Shown here: positions 11,230 to 23,138 of the stretch, in pieces
Layout: each line of letters starts with the position of its first letter
How positions within the stretch are numbered: the stretch's first letter is position 1
Source: Incurvaria masculella
Taxonomy: Eukaryota > Arthropoda > Insecta > Lepidoptera > Incurvariidae
Assembly: GCA_946894095.1 (NCBI GenBank)
Contig: OX335665.1
Coordinates: forward strand, 9,000,001-9,064,000
Direction of reading: 5' to 3'
Length of the DNA stretch: 64,000 bases
Program-made: the position numbers and the translations under genes
Notes under the pieces: generated by a model
What the model was told of the DNA's origin: nothing
Database searches by the model: none
What the model saw: the letters and a program-made list of their open reading frames with translations, nothing else

Positions 11230-11545
11230 ATAATCAGTGGTTTTACTCGTGGCTGGGCTGCGATGTCACCATCGCAGCACAATGTACTCGGATTTGTCAT
11301 ATTTTATCATTAGCCAGTTCAGCATTCAAGAAGTTTCGCTGGATTTTTTTCAACGTGGACAAAAATTTACTATTCATGCCGTATGCAACAGTTCATGACA
11401 AATATCAGTTTATTCTGCAAAGATTGTCAGCCATCTTGCAATGTTGGCAATTGGAGCAGGCCAGTCCCCACAAACAGCACCCGTTCACGAGCATAACGCC
11501 GTTGATATTGGATACAATTGGAATAAAAGGGTGCCTTGTCTAACC
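11230..11545 (+). repeat. Dispersed repeat copy (TTATTG family)
   Basis: Matches the family at 63240-63640 (ggatttgtcatattttatca, gcaacagttcatgacaaata, cccgttcacgagcataacgc) but lacks the ttattg end. Confidence 0.6.
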
Positions 11546-11924
11546 TTCATTCGTAACTCTGCAAAGAGTTCCGCAAACACAGCAGCTGTCACCGGACTTG
11601 AACTATTCTGTGCTTGAACTCCTACATCCGACCTTGACATTATAAATAACACGCCCCCGATTCATAGAGAATAGGCTGCGAGCGCAGTTCCGCACTCAAT
11701 TTATTTTTGTCCGGATCTACTTAGATAGTTAGGTATTGTCGATTGGACAAGTGCGAATCCAACTCACACACCGAGAGTTCCGTACTTTGATTGAAGATAA
11801 TTAGTCCATCGGTGCTGTGAAAACTAGCAATGGGTCGTTCTGGCTCCAAAAAACAATGCATTACCATTCCTACCACACATGTTACATCGAGAACCCACAA
11901 AAATCTGGAATGGATACAATTTCC

Positions 11925-12805
11925 ACTCCAGCATGATTATATTCCACCCCGCACGGTCCAAAACAGCGCTCTGGGACCTTCTCTGTTTCAAATCAAATAG
12001 ACTAGGAGGTCGCGACAAAAATGGTAACGATAACGTAAATGGCTGAAACTGGGTTCACGAGATAAAGACCAGCCCTCTGAAGCTAAATGTCTCAGTCTGC
12101 CTATTCCAAGTGGTTACGTTAAATAGATAACGCGCCTGAAAAAGTAGATATGGTGACGAAAAATATATATGATAAGGTAAATGTATGCAAATGACGAAGC
12201 ATGAAAGTATCAATACATACTTTGTTAGCAATACAAAAAATGAACAAATATTTGATTGTAATATCAAAGTTATAGGCAATTTAGTTCACAGATATAAATT
12301 TTGGTATATTTAAGTATTTAATTAAAAAAACGACTGGTTATTGTTGCATAATTAATAGGTATCAATGTTTCTAGAAAATCAATACATTCATTAGCAGGTA
12401 CATTCCAACATTTATTTTATATAGCCAATCTAGATAACGCAACCACTTGGAACAGGCAGACCGACATATTTAGCATCAGAGGGTTGGTCTCTAACATGTG
12501 AACCCAAATTCAGCCATTTACCTTATCGTGACCAAAAATGTCGTGACCTCCCGGAATAAAAAGGCAGGCTCCGTGACGAGGAAGATGCTGCATCTCCATA
12601 AAGCAGACAATGCGCATATCGTTTGATTTGGTAAGATTTACTAAAGAACGAGAAGATTTACACTATTTTACAATGCCAATGGTCATCAGACATCTAGTTC
12701 GATCAAATAAAGCTGTTTGGAGTAGGTACAATCTTGAATCTTTGACAGTAAATATGCGCATCATCTTCTTTCTACATTTGTATGGAGCGGAAAGGCCCAC
12801 CTTAA
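11925..12805 (+). mobile_element. TTAA MITE family B, split by a second MITE
   Basis: Left part ending at about 12006 (gctctgggaccttctctgtt) and right part from about 12556 (gtgacgaggaagatgctgca ... ggcccaccttaa) belong to family B. The intervening ~550 bp is a different long-TIR element. Confidence 0.6.
12004..12556. mobile_element. Long-TIR foldback MITE nested in a family-B element
   Basis: About 120 bp at each end are inverted repeats of each other: left ggaggtcgcgacaaaaatgg...ctgcctattccaagtggtta; right taaccacttggaacaggcag-like...aaaaatgtcgtgacctccc. The centre is AT-rich. No open frame of note. Confidence 0.75.
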
Positions 12806-12846
12806 TTTAACATCATAAAAGGATAATGAGGTTTTTTGTTTTGTTT

Positions 12847-13140
12847 ATGCGACCTAACATGGATGGCTAACACCACACAACTACCGTTATGATATTAGCC
12901 CAATACACCACATTCCTGAAGGAATTTGGTGCCATGGACCTTCCCTTTATGAGCCGCTTCAACCATCGTTCATTCAATGCGATGGTGCCAACCCGGGCGG
13001 GATTAACCCTACCACCTAATAAAGTAAGGAAGGGGATCTACAGATTTACGTGGAATCCGAACCAAGGCCAGTCTCAACGGTGGAAAACGGCCAGCTATCT
13101 AGAACCCAACTGCGCTCAGAGTTGCTTCACCAAACTTACC
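12847..13140 (-). mobile_element. SINE with diverged 5S-derived head, inverted
   Basis: The tail is at left (atggatggctaacaccacac) and the head at right. The reverse complement of the head (gaagcaactctgagcgcag.tgggttc) resembles the diverged 5S-type heads of the copies at 50850 and 55064. The body is internally shortened. Confidence 0.65.
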
Positions 13141-13159
13141 GTGATGATTGAGCCGTGAA

Positions 13160-13620
13160 ATGTGGCTTCTTCACGGCTTATCCTACATGCATACACTTGC
13201 GGCGACGCTGGGTTCGGGTCTCCTCTTTCCCTAAAATATGGTTGATGGAGGCGATGGCTGTGCCTGGCGTGATGCTCATGAACGGGTGCTGTTTGTGGGG
13301 ACTGGCTTGCTCCAATTGGCAACATGCTAGATGGCGGGCATGGTCTTTACTAATAAACTGATATTTGTCATGAACTGTTGCATATGACATGAATTCTTGA
13401 TTCTCGTCAATTCATATTAATTTAGCGTGTTTATCTGTGAGTCTAAATACTTTTGTAAATTTAGACTAAGTGGACGTTGAAAAAAAAACCAGCGGAGTTT
13501 CTTTCCAGTTCTTCTTCGCTGGGATTTCCCCGAACTGGCTAATAATAATATATGACAAATCCGAGTGCAGTGTACTGTCTATGGATGATGAATAAACAAT
13601 AAACAATAAATATGATGTGA
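13160..13620 (-). repeat. Dispersed repeat copy (TTATTG family), inverted
   Basis: Ends at right with aataaacaataaacaataaa, the inverse of the family terminus. It contains gaagaactggaaagaaactc and the cccgttcatgagcatcacgc core in inverse orientation. Confidence 0.65.
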
Positions 13621-13939
13621 GTGTCAATGCTATTTTAGGTGGAACTAGTCCAAACAATGAAAACGAGCAACAGAAAGAGAACCAAATCCAGCCTTTCGTT
13701 GCGACACTGAATGGAACGCACGCGAGAAAGCAGCTCATTATATGCAGACGTCTAGAAAATTCTACAGTCGCACTCACTGCTCCATTCATCGATGCAATAA
13801 TCGCTGCGGTATACTGCAGTTAACCTTGCGAGTACAGGTGCAACACCTGATGGGCAGTGACGTGTTTTGATGTCGTTGCACCCTCGGTTGCACCATGTAG
13901 ATAAGGCCTATTGATGTGAGTCATCAATCATCTCGGAGC

Positions 13940-14270
13940 TCCGTGTTCAGTAATCAGGAATATTTCAGTCGAGACATAGATTAAATAGGAAGGGATCGAT
14001 TGCTAACGTGATGGCAGTGTGAAATAATCGCGCTGAAATGTGCTACTGGACTTTTGAATGCGACAATGACGTTAGCTATCTGTTACTGCCTTCCTTTTTA
14101 ATCTATGATCGAGAAAACCATGAAAGAAAACCTTGAATCATTAAAATACCCTGCTCAGGAATATTTCTGACGAGAAAACTGCTTTGACAACCGCTACATA
14201 TAAACTCCGTTTTCTCGACTGAACTATTCCTGATTCCTGAGCATGGAATTCCAAGAATTCCAAATTACAA
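13940..14270. mobile_element. MITE carrying a nested smaller MITE
   Basis: Outer ends aatcaggaatatttcagtcg (13951) and the inverse cgactgaactattcctgatt (14217) form terminal repeats. Inside, at about 13976-14108, is a second element with its own ends (atagattaaataggaagg / ccttcctttttaatctat). A relative of the outer element is at 58520-58745 and of the inner one near 61800. Confidence 0.6.
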
Positions 14271-15174
14271 TTTACTGCTCTTTAAATTGGCCTCGTTGTT
14301 CTTTCATCACTTTCGCAATTCTGGTCACTTTATATTAGGTATACGGTATTCGTTATGTTGTAATATTTTTATAAGTTAGTGATTCTTATAACACTTCTTA
14401 AGCGTACGTTATATTCTAAAAAAACATAACGTAAGTGCACCATTTATGAACACTGACCCAATTATGAACACTTGAAATTAAAAACTCATAAAATTACTTG
14501 CTAATTCCCGAAAACTAATACTGGCAATACCGAAATCGGAAGTCAATTTCGTTAGCTGTCAATTCAGATTGAAATTTCTCTTGGTCGTCCATTTTCTCCA
14601 GTGACAAGCTGAGAAGACAAAGGGCTCGTATCTAATTTCCGAATTCATCCATGTTTACTAGCGCAATCGCTAAGCAGGTGAGTTAGATTTTTATTTCATC
14701 AATCCCAGAGTTTTATTAGTTAAAATTTCTGTTAGTTATTTATAGATTTATATGCCTTTTAAGAACTGGAAAATAATGCTTAGATATGTAGAATCTTGTT
14801 CTTAGCAAGGTAAAATTTTAGTGTTCATTACTGGACCTGAAATTCTATGAAGTTCCTTAAATGAACATTATTTTTTTTAATTTGTTGGATGCACTAATTT
14901 TCTGTTCCTAATATGATCCGAATTGGCTTTTTATGGGATATGAAAACAAAATCTTAAACTCATACACACACAAAATAAACGTCTCATTATTTACTTCTAT
15001 ATTGTATAGTGTGAAAAACTCGTATTTTCAATGTATTTCATACATTCCAAAATGAAATAAATTGTAAAGCTACCAAAACGAAAACAAAAGAGAGCGTCGG
15101 CGTTCTTTTGTTCTCCAGGCTGAATTCTGAGACGAAATGCATAGGTATCTATTTAGATTCCATTTTTTATTTAG
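14271..15174. other. AT-rich spacer
   Basis: No gene or recognised repeat. A splice-donor-like gcaggtgagt at 14674 has no adjacent open frame that I can support. Confidence 0.4.
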
Positions 15175-15545
15175 AACTAGCGGCCCGCTCCGGCTTCGCA
15201 CGGGTATAAAATTCGTTTTAAAAAGTAAGTGCCAAAAAAAAATATTGCGGGATATCCATTAGAGATAGACATATACCATAGCGAAGTTTTCTGTAGACCT
15301 TTTCAATGTGTACATTACTGAGTACATTATTTTAACAAATCTCGTAGGGATCAGCCTGCGCTTGCAATGTAATTATGTAATTATTTACGACATCACATTA
15401 GAAACCTTAAAAATAACAGTATTTCTCCACTATTTAATGGATGTTATTATACATAAAAAACCGCATCAAAATCCGTTGCGTAGTTTCAAAGATTTAAGCA
15501 TACATAGGGATATAGGGACAGAGAAAGCGACTTTGTTTTGTAGTG
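15175..15545 (+). mobile_element. Lepidopteran dispersed repeat (GCCCGC...CTTCGCACGGGT type)
   Basis: Begins ctagcggcccgctccggctt cgcacgggta and ends with aatccgttgcgtagtttcaa agatttaagcatacatagg. This arrangement is familiar from many insect genomes. Non-coding. Confidence 0.6.
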
Positions 15546-16805
15546 ATTCCAGTGCAGGCAGTTTCGATGGACTATTTATTTGAAATGTTTGCTACAAAAT
15601 GACGGCTAGCCATTGGGAATACCGACTCTGTCGGTTCGCATTAAAAAGTAAAAGTTTTCCCGCCTTTCTGTCACTGAGCGCGACCACGCGAGCATTTCCG
15701 TCCACTAACATTTTGGTGGCGGTAGCGAAAAGTTAAGTTTTTGCGATCTGAGTGAACTCATTCAAAATTAAAATTTAAAATTGGCGAAAACTGTACAAAT
15801 TTTCAAAGCAGGCCTAGGCCTCTAGATATGTACACAATTCAGTTTGGAAAAAAGTGTGCGACAGATTATATTAGGTGATCAAATGTCCTAAGCCCAGAAG
15901 GGTCACTCGTGCAAATCATTTTCACAGGTGAGAGAGGACTTCACCGTTTTATGCGTGTGACAGCTATGTATTTATTCAGGTCATAACTTTTCTGTAGCTT
16001 GGGGGGTTACCATTGTAAATAGCACTCCAGTTTAAGAGGCAAAAGAGTAATTTAATCTGAAGTTTAGTTGCACTTCGTACCATGCCAACTGGTAAATTTC
16101 AGTTCACTTGGCCGAATAACACGTCGTTTGACAGTTAACATGGTACTAAATGCAACTAAACGTCTGATTTATTCGCTCTCTTGCCTGTTCAAGTTCTATT
16201 CACCCGGTGAGTGAACTGACTATGGTAACTACCCTTTTGGTATTAAAAATGTACAAATATCGAAATAATTAACGTAAATTTAGAAAAACTTTTGGAAATG
16301 TTTGCAATAAATAAATACATTAAGGTAATTTTTGTTATTCACTAATTCTGATAAATATTTTAAAGTTTGAATAGGTAACATAAGCGTTAGTTGTAGAAGC
16401 TAGGATTAGTGTTAGAGATTATTTAAGTTTACTAGTGCTAAGTTTAATTTTATATCGAAGATTTATTGGTTTATGCTTTTTTCTGTTATGATTATTTTAT
16501 ATGTATGTGTACAAACTGTTTTCTTCGCGAATAAAGTAAAATAAGAAAAATGTATTTCGTAGGTAGGTAGTGGTTATCTCATTATACAAAAATATCGTAG
16601 TTAGTAATGGCGGGAGCCAGGGCAATTCTGCCGGCTCAAGCCGTAAATTATTTGAAAATTATTAACGATGAACATAGCGTGAATATTAGGCGAAACTTGT
16701 AAGTTTTTTAGTAGGTAGCACGATTATATTAAGTCAAAAAGCAATCTTAGGTTTTTTTTTTCCAGATATTCGGGAATCGTGAGTCGTGAGATTTGACGTT
16801 TCGAA
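15546..16805. other. Upstream region of the Kunitz gene
   Basis: AT-rich. No clear TATA box or initiator could be assigned. A pair of inverted segments around 16020-16200 (gtttaagaggcaaaagag... / ...gctctcttgcctgttcaagt) suggests another small MITE. Confidence 0.35.
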
Positions 16806-16902
16806 ATGTGGAAAGCTGTCATTGTATCGCTCGGTGCGTTGATTGCGACGGTACTAGCGAGACCCGGGACAATTGAGGATTATATCGAAAGCTTTATGAG
16901 CG
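16806..16902 (+). CDS. Secreted Kunitz inhibitor, exon 1 (signal peptide)
   Basis: First coding exon of a small secreted protein. It begins at an ATG and encodes MWKAVIVSLGALIATVLA, a standard hydrophobic signal peptide, with cleavage predicted before RP, then a short acidic linker (GTIEDYIESFM). It ends AGC G|GTAAGT, a strong donor in phase 1. The next exon (18157) starts in the matching phase. No earlier in-frame ATG leaves the leader intact. The open frame running on to 17012 is intron read-through. The three exons together encode 107 residues. Confidence 0.8.
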
Positions 16903-17519
16903 GTAAGTGTTTGTTTCATTCACTAAAGTACAGTGGCATTCTAATGTTTTCATATTTACATTACACCAAGTCATTTAATAGCTATATGACGCCAAACCAA
17001 GAATGCTCGTAGAGAATACTTCTTCTTCTATAAACATCTCTTCGCGCAGGGTTGTCGCAAAATTGAACTTACGAAGAACACGGCAATGACATTGTGAAAC
17101 ACCAATTTCTATGTGGAATTTTCTAATCAACCTAACAGCTCGACGAAAGACCCTGCTTCTCATAACACAGGTAATCCCAACATAAGAAGCAGGATTACTA
17201 AGTATAAAGCAGCCTAGCTGTTAAAAGAAATAAAAAATATGAATGATGTACTATTAGGCTAAGTTTTTTGGTAAATTTGAATGGGTTCTAATGGTCCTTT
17301 TCTAAAGTATACCCAATTGACGGAATGGGTATCGGCGTATATGGAATATCGGCTATGGGGATGTGCAAAATCAGTAGATTGATGCCTGGGGGTCTACTCG
17401 TGAAAGCGAACATGAGAAGTTCTCGTATTTAGAAAAAAATAAGTGGGCATAAATTTTTCTATATAGTCTCTGACAGAACCAAACACGAGAACTTCTCGCT
17501 TTCGCTTTCGTGAGTATAT

Positions 17520-17712
17520 ATGCTGGTATCCACACAGACCCACCAACCATTTGGATTATATTACATGTAATCCAAAGGTCGCAGATTCGATTCCTGCTTC
17601 CAGAGCAACAAAAATTAATTATTTTCATTAACATATTGCCAGGTTTCAATATATTGTTGTTGTATAACCTAAAATGATGAGATAATGATAATGTCGTATC
17701 CATTAAATACAT
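17520..17712 (+). mobile_element. SINE with tRNA-Thr-like head, partial
   Basis: Contains tgtaatccaaaggtcgcaga ttcgattcctgc, a tRNA anticodon-arm to T-arm segment, and the tail aatgtcgtatccattaaata. The same head and tail occur at 38690-38890. It sits in intron 1 of the Kunitz gene. Confidence 0.6.
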
Positions 17713-17721
17713 CAAATTGTC

Positions 17722-18130
17722 AAGGTTTTTTATGCAACCTGATATGGATTGGTAATACCACAAAACTACCGTAATGATATTACCCCAATACACAACGTTT
17801 CCAAAGGATTTAGGTGCCATGCCAGGACATTACCTTTTTGAGCACGGCTACATTGACACTGACAATTTTTCATTGTCGTTTCGACGGTCTTTCCATCCAA
17901 TGCGATGGACCAACCCGGGCGGGCTTAAACCACCTAGTAGGGGAAGGGGATCTACAGTTTACGTGGATTCCGAACCATAGAGCAGCTCACCTTCGTGACG
18001 AAACGCATATGTATCCAACTCGGAAAGAGAAATTTCTCTTTCCGAGTTGGCAAGGCGCGCAGACAGCGAGGATTTGAAGCCAGACCTCTGGTATGCTAGG
18101 CAAGTCCCCGCGCCACTAGGCTACGAGCTG
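17722..18130 (-). mobile_element. SINE with tRNA-derived head, full length, inverted
   Basis: The tail is at 17722 and the head at about 18060-18130, whose reverse complement carries A-box-like agctcgtagcctagtggcg and B-box-like ctggcttcaaatcct. Body shared with the 5S-headed SINEs. It ends only ~25 bp before the exon 2 acceptor of the Kunitz gene. Confidence 0.75.
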
Positions 18131-18156
18131 CTCAAGTGTTTTGTTTCTTTCATCAG

Positions 18157-18250
18157 GTGCCATAGGTGAACGAGAGGAGAAAGAGATAAACCCAGCAGTG
18201 GATTGCCTCCTGCCATCGCAGAGGGGACATTGTCGCGGTCTAATATTAAG
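18157..18250 (+). CDS. Secreted Kunitz inhibitor, exon 2 (N-terminal half of domain)
   Basis: Acceptor tttctttcatcag|G, phase 1 in, phase 2 out (TTA AG|GTACCA). It encodes a charged spacer and the start of the Kunitz/BPTI fold: CLLPSQRGHC gives Cys1 and Cys2 with the expected eight residues between. The residue after Cys2, the P1 position of the inhibitory loop, is Arg, which in this family usually means inhibition of trypsin-like proteases. A SINE has inserted just upstream, leaving a pyrimidine tract of only ~20 bp. Confidence 0.85.
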
Positions 18251-18302
18251 GTACCACATATTCCTATCAACACTACAGAATAACGAGAAATAAATTAATT
18301 CT

Positions 18303-18764
18303 TTTTAGGGTTCCGTGTCTGAAAAGGAAAAATAGAAACCAAGACCACTTCATTGTTCGTCTGTTTGTCTGTATGTCTGTCGAGACCTCTCAGGAATACA
18401 AGAGGTATTCAGTTTAAATTATTATTAAATTCTTAGGTCTATGATATTGAGCTGTACTAAAAAATTAAACTTAGTAATGTGATCAAAAAAACCCGGCCAA
18501 GTGCGAGCGACTCGCACACGAAGGGTTCCGTACCGTCGTACAAGATTTAACACAAATAAATCATGTTTAATTATTTTTAAATCTAACCTATTTGTTGTTA
18601 TAGCAGCAAAATCATTACTCACTCGGTGAAAATTTCAGCTGCATATATTACGGTTCATGAGATACAGCCCTGTGACAGACGGACGGACGGACGGATGGAC
18701 AGACGAAAGGACGGATGGACAGCGGAGGCTTAGTAATAGAGTTCCGTGGGTACAGAACCCTATA
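18303..18764 (+). mobile_element. GGTTCCG-type MITEs, one diverged and one typical
   Basis: A diverged fragment at 18303-18420 is followed by a nearly standard copy at 18487-18764 (cccggccaagtgcgagcgac ... agcggaggcttagtaataga). Both lie in intron 2 of the Kunitz gene. Confidence 0.65.
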
Positions 18765-18862
18765 AACGGTTATTTTGACACCGCAAATAAATCAAAACCT
18801 ATGCGGTACCTACTTTATTAGCACTGTTCTGATTTGAAACTTGATTAACAAAAAAAACTATA

Positions 18863-19341
18863 TTAAGGGCCTGGTACTAGCCAAATCGCAAAGTTAGACG
18901 AGGCACCCCAAGTTAACTAACTAAGTCTGACGATTATAAGTGTCATTCTTACAATATATGATTCCTTGTCTAGGAATCGAATTATTTTCGTTAATGTATG
19001 TTTCCTTTTTCTATACAAAATACATTGCGGAAACGGTGTCCATTTCCGAACTTTTTTGACTAAATGTAGAAATCTAAAAGCAAATGGATTTTTTTGTTTA
19101 TGCATATATGCTGTTTTTGCTTATATCTAGAAATCGAATTACTTTCAGATTTCTAATGAGAAAAATCAACTTTTTTATTTTTATTATTATTTAAATAAAT
19201 GATGGAATAAAAACATATTAACAATCCATTATCAGTCTGGAGTTCTATTTGGATTTGCTGAAGCGTTTCACTACATATTATTACATTTGTTAAAAAGTGC
19301 ATTTGTATGGCGCGAGTAGTTGGCTAGTCCTAGCGCCTTAA
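18863..19341 (-). mobile_element. TTAA-flanked MITE, family A, copy 2
   Basis: 479 bp with TTAA at both ends, inverted relative to copy 1 and of identical length. Ends ttaagggcctggtactagcc and ggctagtcctagcgccttaa. It is in intron 2 of the Kunitz gene. Confidence 0.8.
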
Positions 19342-19651
19342 ACAGAAACAAACACATACACCTATTCTAACAGTCTTAGTTACTAAATTAGTTCACTCTG
19401 AATAGTGAACTAATTTAGTACGCGAACTAGCACAGGACTATAATCATACAAAATTCGATTTTGGTCCAGCGATAACCCGCGTTTTAACGTTAGTCCGACC
19501 ACTCTAAATACTACTGTATAGGATTAAGCCTGCGATAGTATGAGGTAGACGGTGTTTCCTATTTTTTTGAAATACCCTACTACCGCGTGGGAACTTCTTC
19601 TAAACATTAGTTTTACATCGTTTACATGTACGTATACGTTGTACTATACAG

Positions 19652-19784
19652 ATGGCGCTATGACGTTGGTTCAGGAGATTGCCGCGAATTTAAGTTTGGA
19701 GGCTGCCGCGGGAACGCAAACAATTTCCTGTCAAAGAAACTGTGCCTGAAGTCATGTAAAGGTGATGGTCTTTACCACATTTAA
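19652..19784 (+). CDS. Secreted Kunitz inhibitor, exon 3 (C-terminal half, stop)
   Basis: Acceptor ctatacag|A completes the Arg codon left open by exon 2. The exon continues WRYDVGSGDC, REFKFGGC and GNANNF to CLKSC, then GDGLYHI and TAA. Cysteine spacing over exons 2 and 3 is C-8-C-15-C-7-C-12-C-3-C, exactly the Kunitz/BPTI pattern, with the conserved FxxGGCxGNxNNF region intact. The single domain follows a signal peptide and ~30-residue spacer, so the product is probably a small hemolymph, venom/saliva-like or silk-gland protease inhibitor; the tissue is not knowable from sequence. An alternative donor (AAAG|GTGATG at 19761) could add another exon. Confidence 0.85.
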
Positions 19785-20935
19785 ATTATTTTATAGTTGA
19801 CTTCAAGATTCAGTGTTTATTTTTAAAGTCGGACATTGAGGAGTATTATATACCCATAGTGATCATAACAGATGTTTTGCCCGTTGTCGAAAGCTCATAC
19901 ATAATACATAAATATCTGCTCTTCCAATCTCCAGACTCCACACCGGATTCATCGCATATAATAATTAAATAACAATCTGACGTTCCAGTAACATCCCAAC
20001 CCTTGTTTCCCGCCGAAAACATTGCCTTTCCGCCATCGCCTGGTGTTGCCACCACAAATATGTTGCCAATGTATTAAGCTCATTTTTTTTTGTTTGTTTA
20101 TCCAATGGACAGGCCAAAGCTTTCGCTATACAGCCTTGTATTAAGCTCATTGACAAGATGACAAAGACTAGTATAATGGCTTCCATGTAGTCATCTTCGG
20201 CAAAATATTTCTCTTTCGCGGTTATGAACACTAATATATTTTGTTCCAGCAGGCATATAAATGGTGGCGAGGTGTGACGGAACGGTTGAAGAAAAAAGAA
20301 TTTGAAGGAGCAGAGTGCATCCGACTCCACGCGCCAGCATATTCTTTGCTTTCATGCAGTATAATTCCTACGTAACACAAAGCAGCCAGTGACCATAACT
20401 TAGTACCTGCCTAATTAAAATAAGTAAAGTTATGAACACAATGTTTCGGCAATTTAACACATGGGCTACTAGAAAAAGGTATTGAATATTATGTCGGTGC
20501 AAATCTTCCGAAATTGCAACAGCGGGTCTCCTCGTGAGATTCTGTGTGATTTTGTTGATGTGTGGGCAATTCTCGAGAGTCACAGAACTTTCGTTCTCAA
20601 TGAGTACGAAAGTTTTGTGACTCATCGGTGATTCACAGATAAGAATCTTATGATACAGTTAAGAGCTGGACCAAGAGTATTCCTAAATCATGTAGTAATC
20701 GGTAACGTAATCGAGTGTTGTGTTTATCTCTTTGCGTATAGAATAGTCAGTAATTGTTATGACTCTGGTTCATGTGTTGGTAAAGGACGTAGTTCGTGGG
20801 CCCTAAATTCGTGCAATGTGTAACGTATCTGCACTTTAGATTCACCTTGGGGTGAATCACTAGGTAGTAAGTAATTTCCAAAAACATGAATAGGACAAAG
20901 TTGCTAGATTTAAGCAAAATCTAGTAACTAGGGCC
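19785..20935. other. Spacer
   Basis: Several ~60-120-codon open frames exist on the minus strand (for example 19965-20330), but they lack domains and codon character. No clear polyadenylation signal is visible within 100 bp of the Kunitz stop. Confidence 0.4.
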
Positions 20936-21250
20936 TTGTTCTATGGTGTCCTTTGCATTAGCATGCAGGGAACGCGAAACAGGCAGGAAATGCACCCGTT
21001 GATTGTCATCATTCCCAAAATAAGAACCCACCGATCCTATAGATATTTTATTATAGGCTCGGTAAACTATGGAATCAACTCCCTTTCGAAGTTCTTCCCT
21101 CAAAGTACTACCTGGGATCCTTTAAACATGGTGTGAAGAAGCACCTGGCCGGCCGGCATGGTTGTCGCAGACGCTGTGAAAGTATGAAAGCCCATGGGCG
21201 TCATCGGACGCCTCAATGTGAGGTCCTGACGTACGCCGTATGCCGCGCCT
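20936..21250 (+). mobile_element. LINE 3' fragment
   Basis: Degraded relative of 24970-25245: PKIRTHRSYRYF, then gtgtgaagaagcacctggcc and a gtacgccgtatgccgc end. Confidence 0.55.
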
Positions 21251-21949
21251 AACATTTAAAAAAGCATCTGAAGAAGCCGACACCTATGAATTGTACAAAG
21301 ATTAATAAATGAGTAATACATATGTTTCGGTCATCTTTTGTAAATAAGTATCCTTGTCTTCACTTATAGTGGGTTCATTGTATTAATGTTTTATAGTACC
21401 TATGTATTTCTTTGTTGATATACTTATACAGTTACTTGTAAGTTACTTATTTATTTGTTGTTGAAGATAAATCTTAGTTGTCTTGATCAAAATAAAGTGT
21501 GGAATAACAAAAAGTATTTCTGTTGAACGCGGAAGTTCAATTCATTCTGAAAAAGCCTGGACTAGAAAAGATACGCACAAAATTTTCAGCGGTAATGCTG
21601 AATCTCGCGCTTGCGGTGCCACGCTTCTGTTTAAAAAGTTTAGTGAACGTAAAACTCAAACAGAATCAGACTTGGGCCTACAGGACAGTTTTGACGTTCC
21701 TGCGATCGTAGTGTGCGTCGTAAGTAGCAAAATATCCGTGCTAGAGGTGGATATATTGGAGGTACAGATCGGCGATGCATATGATAGGCGATGAAGAATG
21801 GCGACGGAGATATTGAAGATGTAGATTCAGGGCATCTGTCAGTGTCACTGTCACCATATCTCTCTTTAGTCTGTGGTCACCATAAATAAATATCACAGCA
21901 TGGCGGGTGGCGGCCAAAGTTTCAGAAACAAAAGTAGGTAGGTACTGCA

Positions 21950-22083
21950 AAAAACGGATTTTTTTAATTGCATACCAAAAAAGTGTGGATACGACAAATG
22001 GTTTTACCGCATATGCTGTTTGCGGACCATTTAAAGCTTCTATTGCTGAATGTAATCAATTGACCGGTCATTTGCTGCATGAG
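21950..22083 (+). CDS. Possible exon of the downstream disordered-protein gene
   Basis: Open frame VDTTNGFTAYAVCGPF...HLLHE ending at CATGAG|GTAAAT, a good donor in phase 0. The next supported exon (22467) needs phase 2, so the two cannot be joined directly. Either an unseen exon lies between or this is not an exon. Confidence 0.2.
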
Positions 22084-22466
22084 GTAAATACATTTTGAAA
22101 ACGGGTTAACCTTCACAAATAAATTAAAGATTTAGTTAATTCACTAGGGGTGTATCCAGGAATCATTGACAATAAGACTTTTTTCAATAAGAACTTTATT
22201 GGAAATCCCCACAAAGATATATTCTAAGTTGTCTTGTACATGAACTTCTTACCAACAAATTGTTAAAAGTCAATGTATGGCAATGTAATAAAGTATGTCA
22301 AAACAAAGTGGACAAATATAGGTATATTATAATAATCGTAGCAACCTACATTTGAAAACCATTTTTAAATGTAGGTAGCTACCTATTTCTTGGTTGTTAA
22401 ATGGTAAATGTTGGTTGAAATCGTATCTGTCAGTGTCGTCTTCTGTTCACAAGTCAAAAAACCCAG

Positions 22467-22598
22467 CTCCCGAGTTTGCCATCGAGTGGTGCGCAGCATT
22501 ATGTGGGGCGCCCACGGAGACTCCACGACTGTGGCCTCGCTGCACCGGTTGGAGTTTTACCGCCACAAGGGTGACTGGCAGCTTTGCAACAAGGAAAG
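22467..22598 (+). CDS. Unidentified disordered protein, internal exon (first supported)
   Basis: Likely exon with acceptor aaaaaacccag|C and donor GAAAG|GTTGAT, phase 2 to phase 2. It encodes a compact, non-repetitive stretch including IMWGAHGDSTTVASLHRLEF and HKGDWQLCNKE, the only part of the known protein that looks folded. Its end phase fits the next exon at 24588. I do not recognise the family. The donor is weak, and the other two frames give implausible protein or stops. Confidence 0.55.
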
Positions 22599-22997
22599 GT
22601 TGATATCTGTTGCCTCACTTATCAGCACACCTAGATGGCCGAGGAGTTGAGATGCAGAAATGATCAAAAAAGATAAAAGATTAAAAAAAAATCGAGTAAG
22701 GAATGTGATTTGTATGTATGTATCGACCGTGACGCAAGGACACATTAATTGAAGAAAGAGCCCAGTAAAAAGAACTACTTTACGAATATACTGCAAGAAT
22801 GTACCCTTTCAAACCTTTGAATGTTCAATCTTTGTAAGGTTAGTAGGAGGCATTCATTACGGGAGGAGGGACTGTAGGAGAATTCCAAATTATGGGTATA
22901 CAATGAATTCAATTCTACAATGAATTTATCCTCGCTTCACGGTCGATTATCACATTCCTTGGAATAAGCGATGTAAATGCTAAGTACGAAAAAGTCA

Positions 22998-23138
22998 ATG
23001 CAACTTGTCCGTGTTTTCCATCCAGTTCAATGTAGCCGAGCAATATAAGGAAGGTCCTAGCATGGCACCTAGTTCCCATGTGGTTTGTCAGGCTAATATC
23101 TGACGTTCAGTTTGGTACTAGCCATCCATGTAGCCAAA
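22998..23138 (+). mobile_element. SINE 3' part
   Basis: Body from gtgttttccatccagttcaa to the tail tactagccatccatgtagcc. Headless copy in an intron. Confidence 0.65.

Noticed and set aside
19965..20330. 121-codon minus-strand frame
   Set aside because: Low-complexity, hydrophobic patches from A/T runs, no splice or domain support.
21483..21794. Overlapping open frames of ~60-100 codons on the plus strand
   Set aside because: No domain, no convincing splice sites, two frames open at once; insufficient for a gene call.
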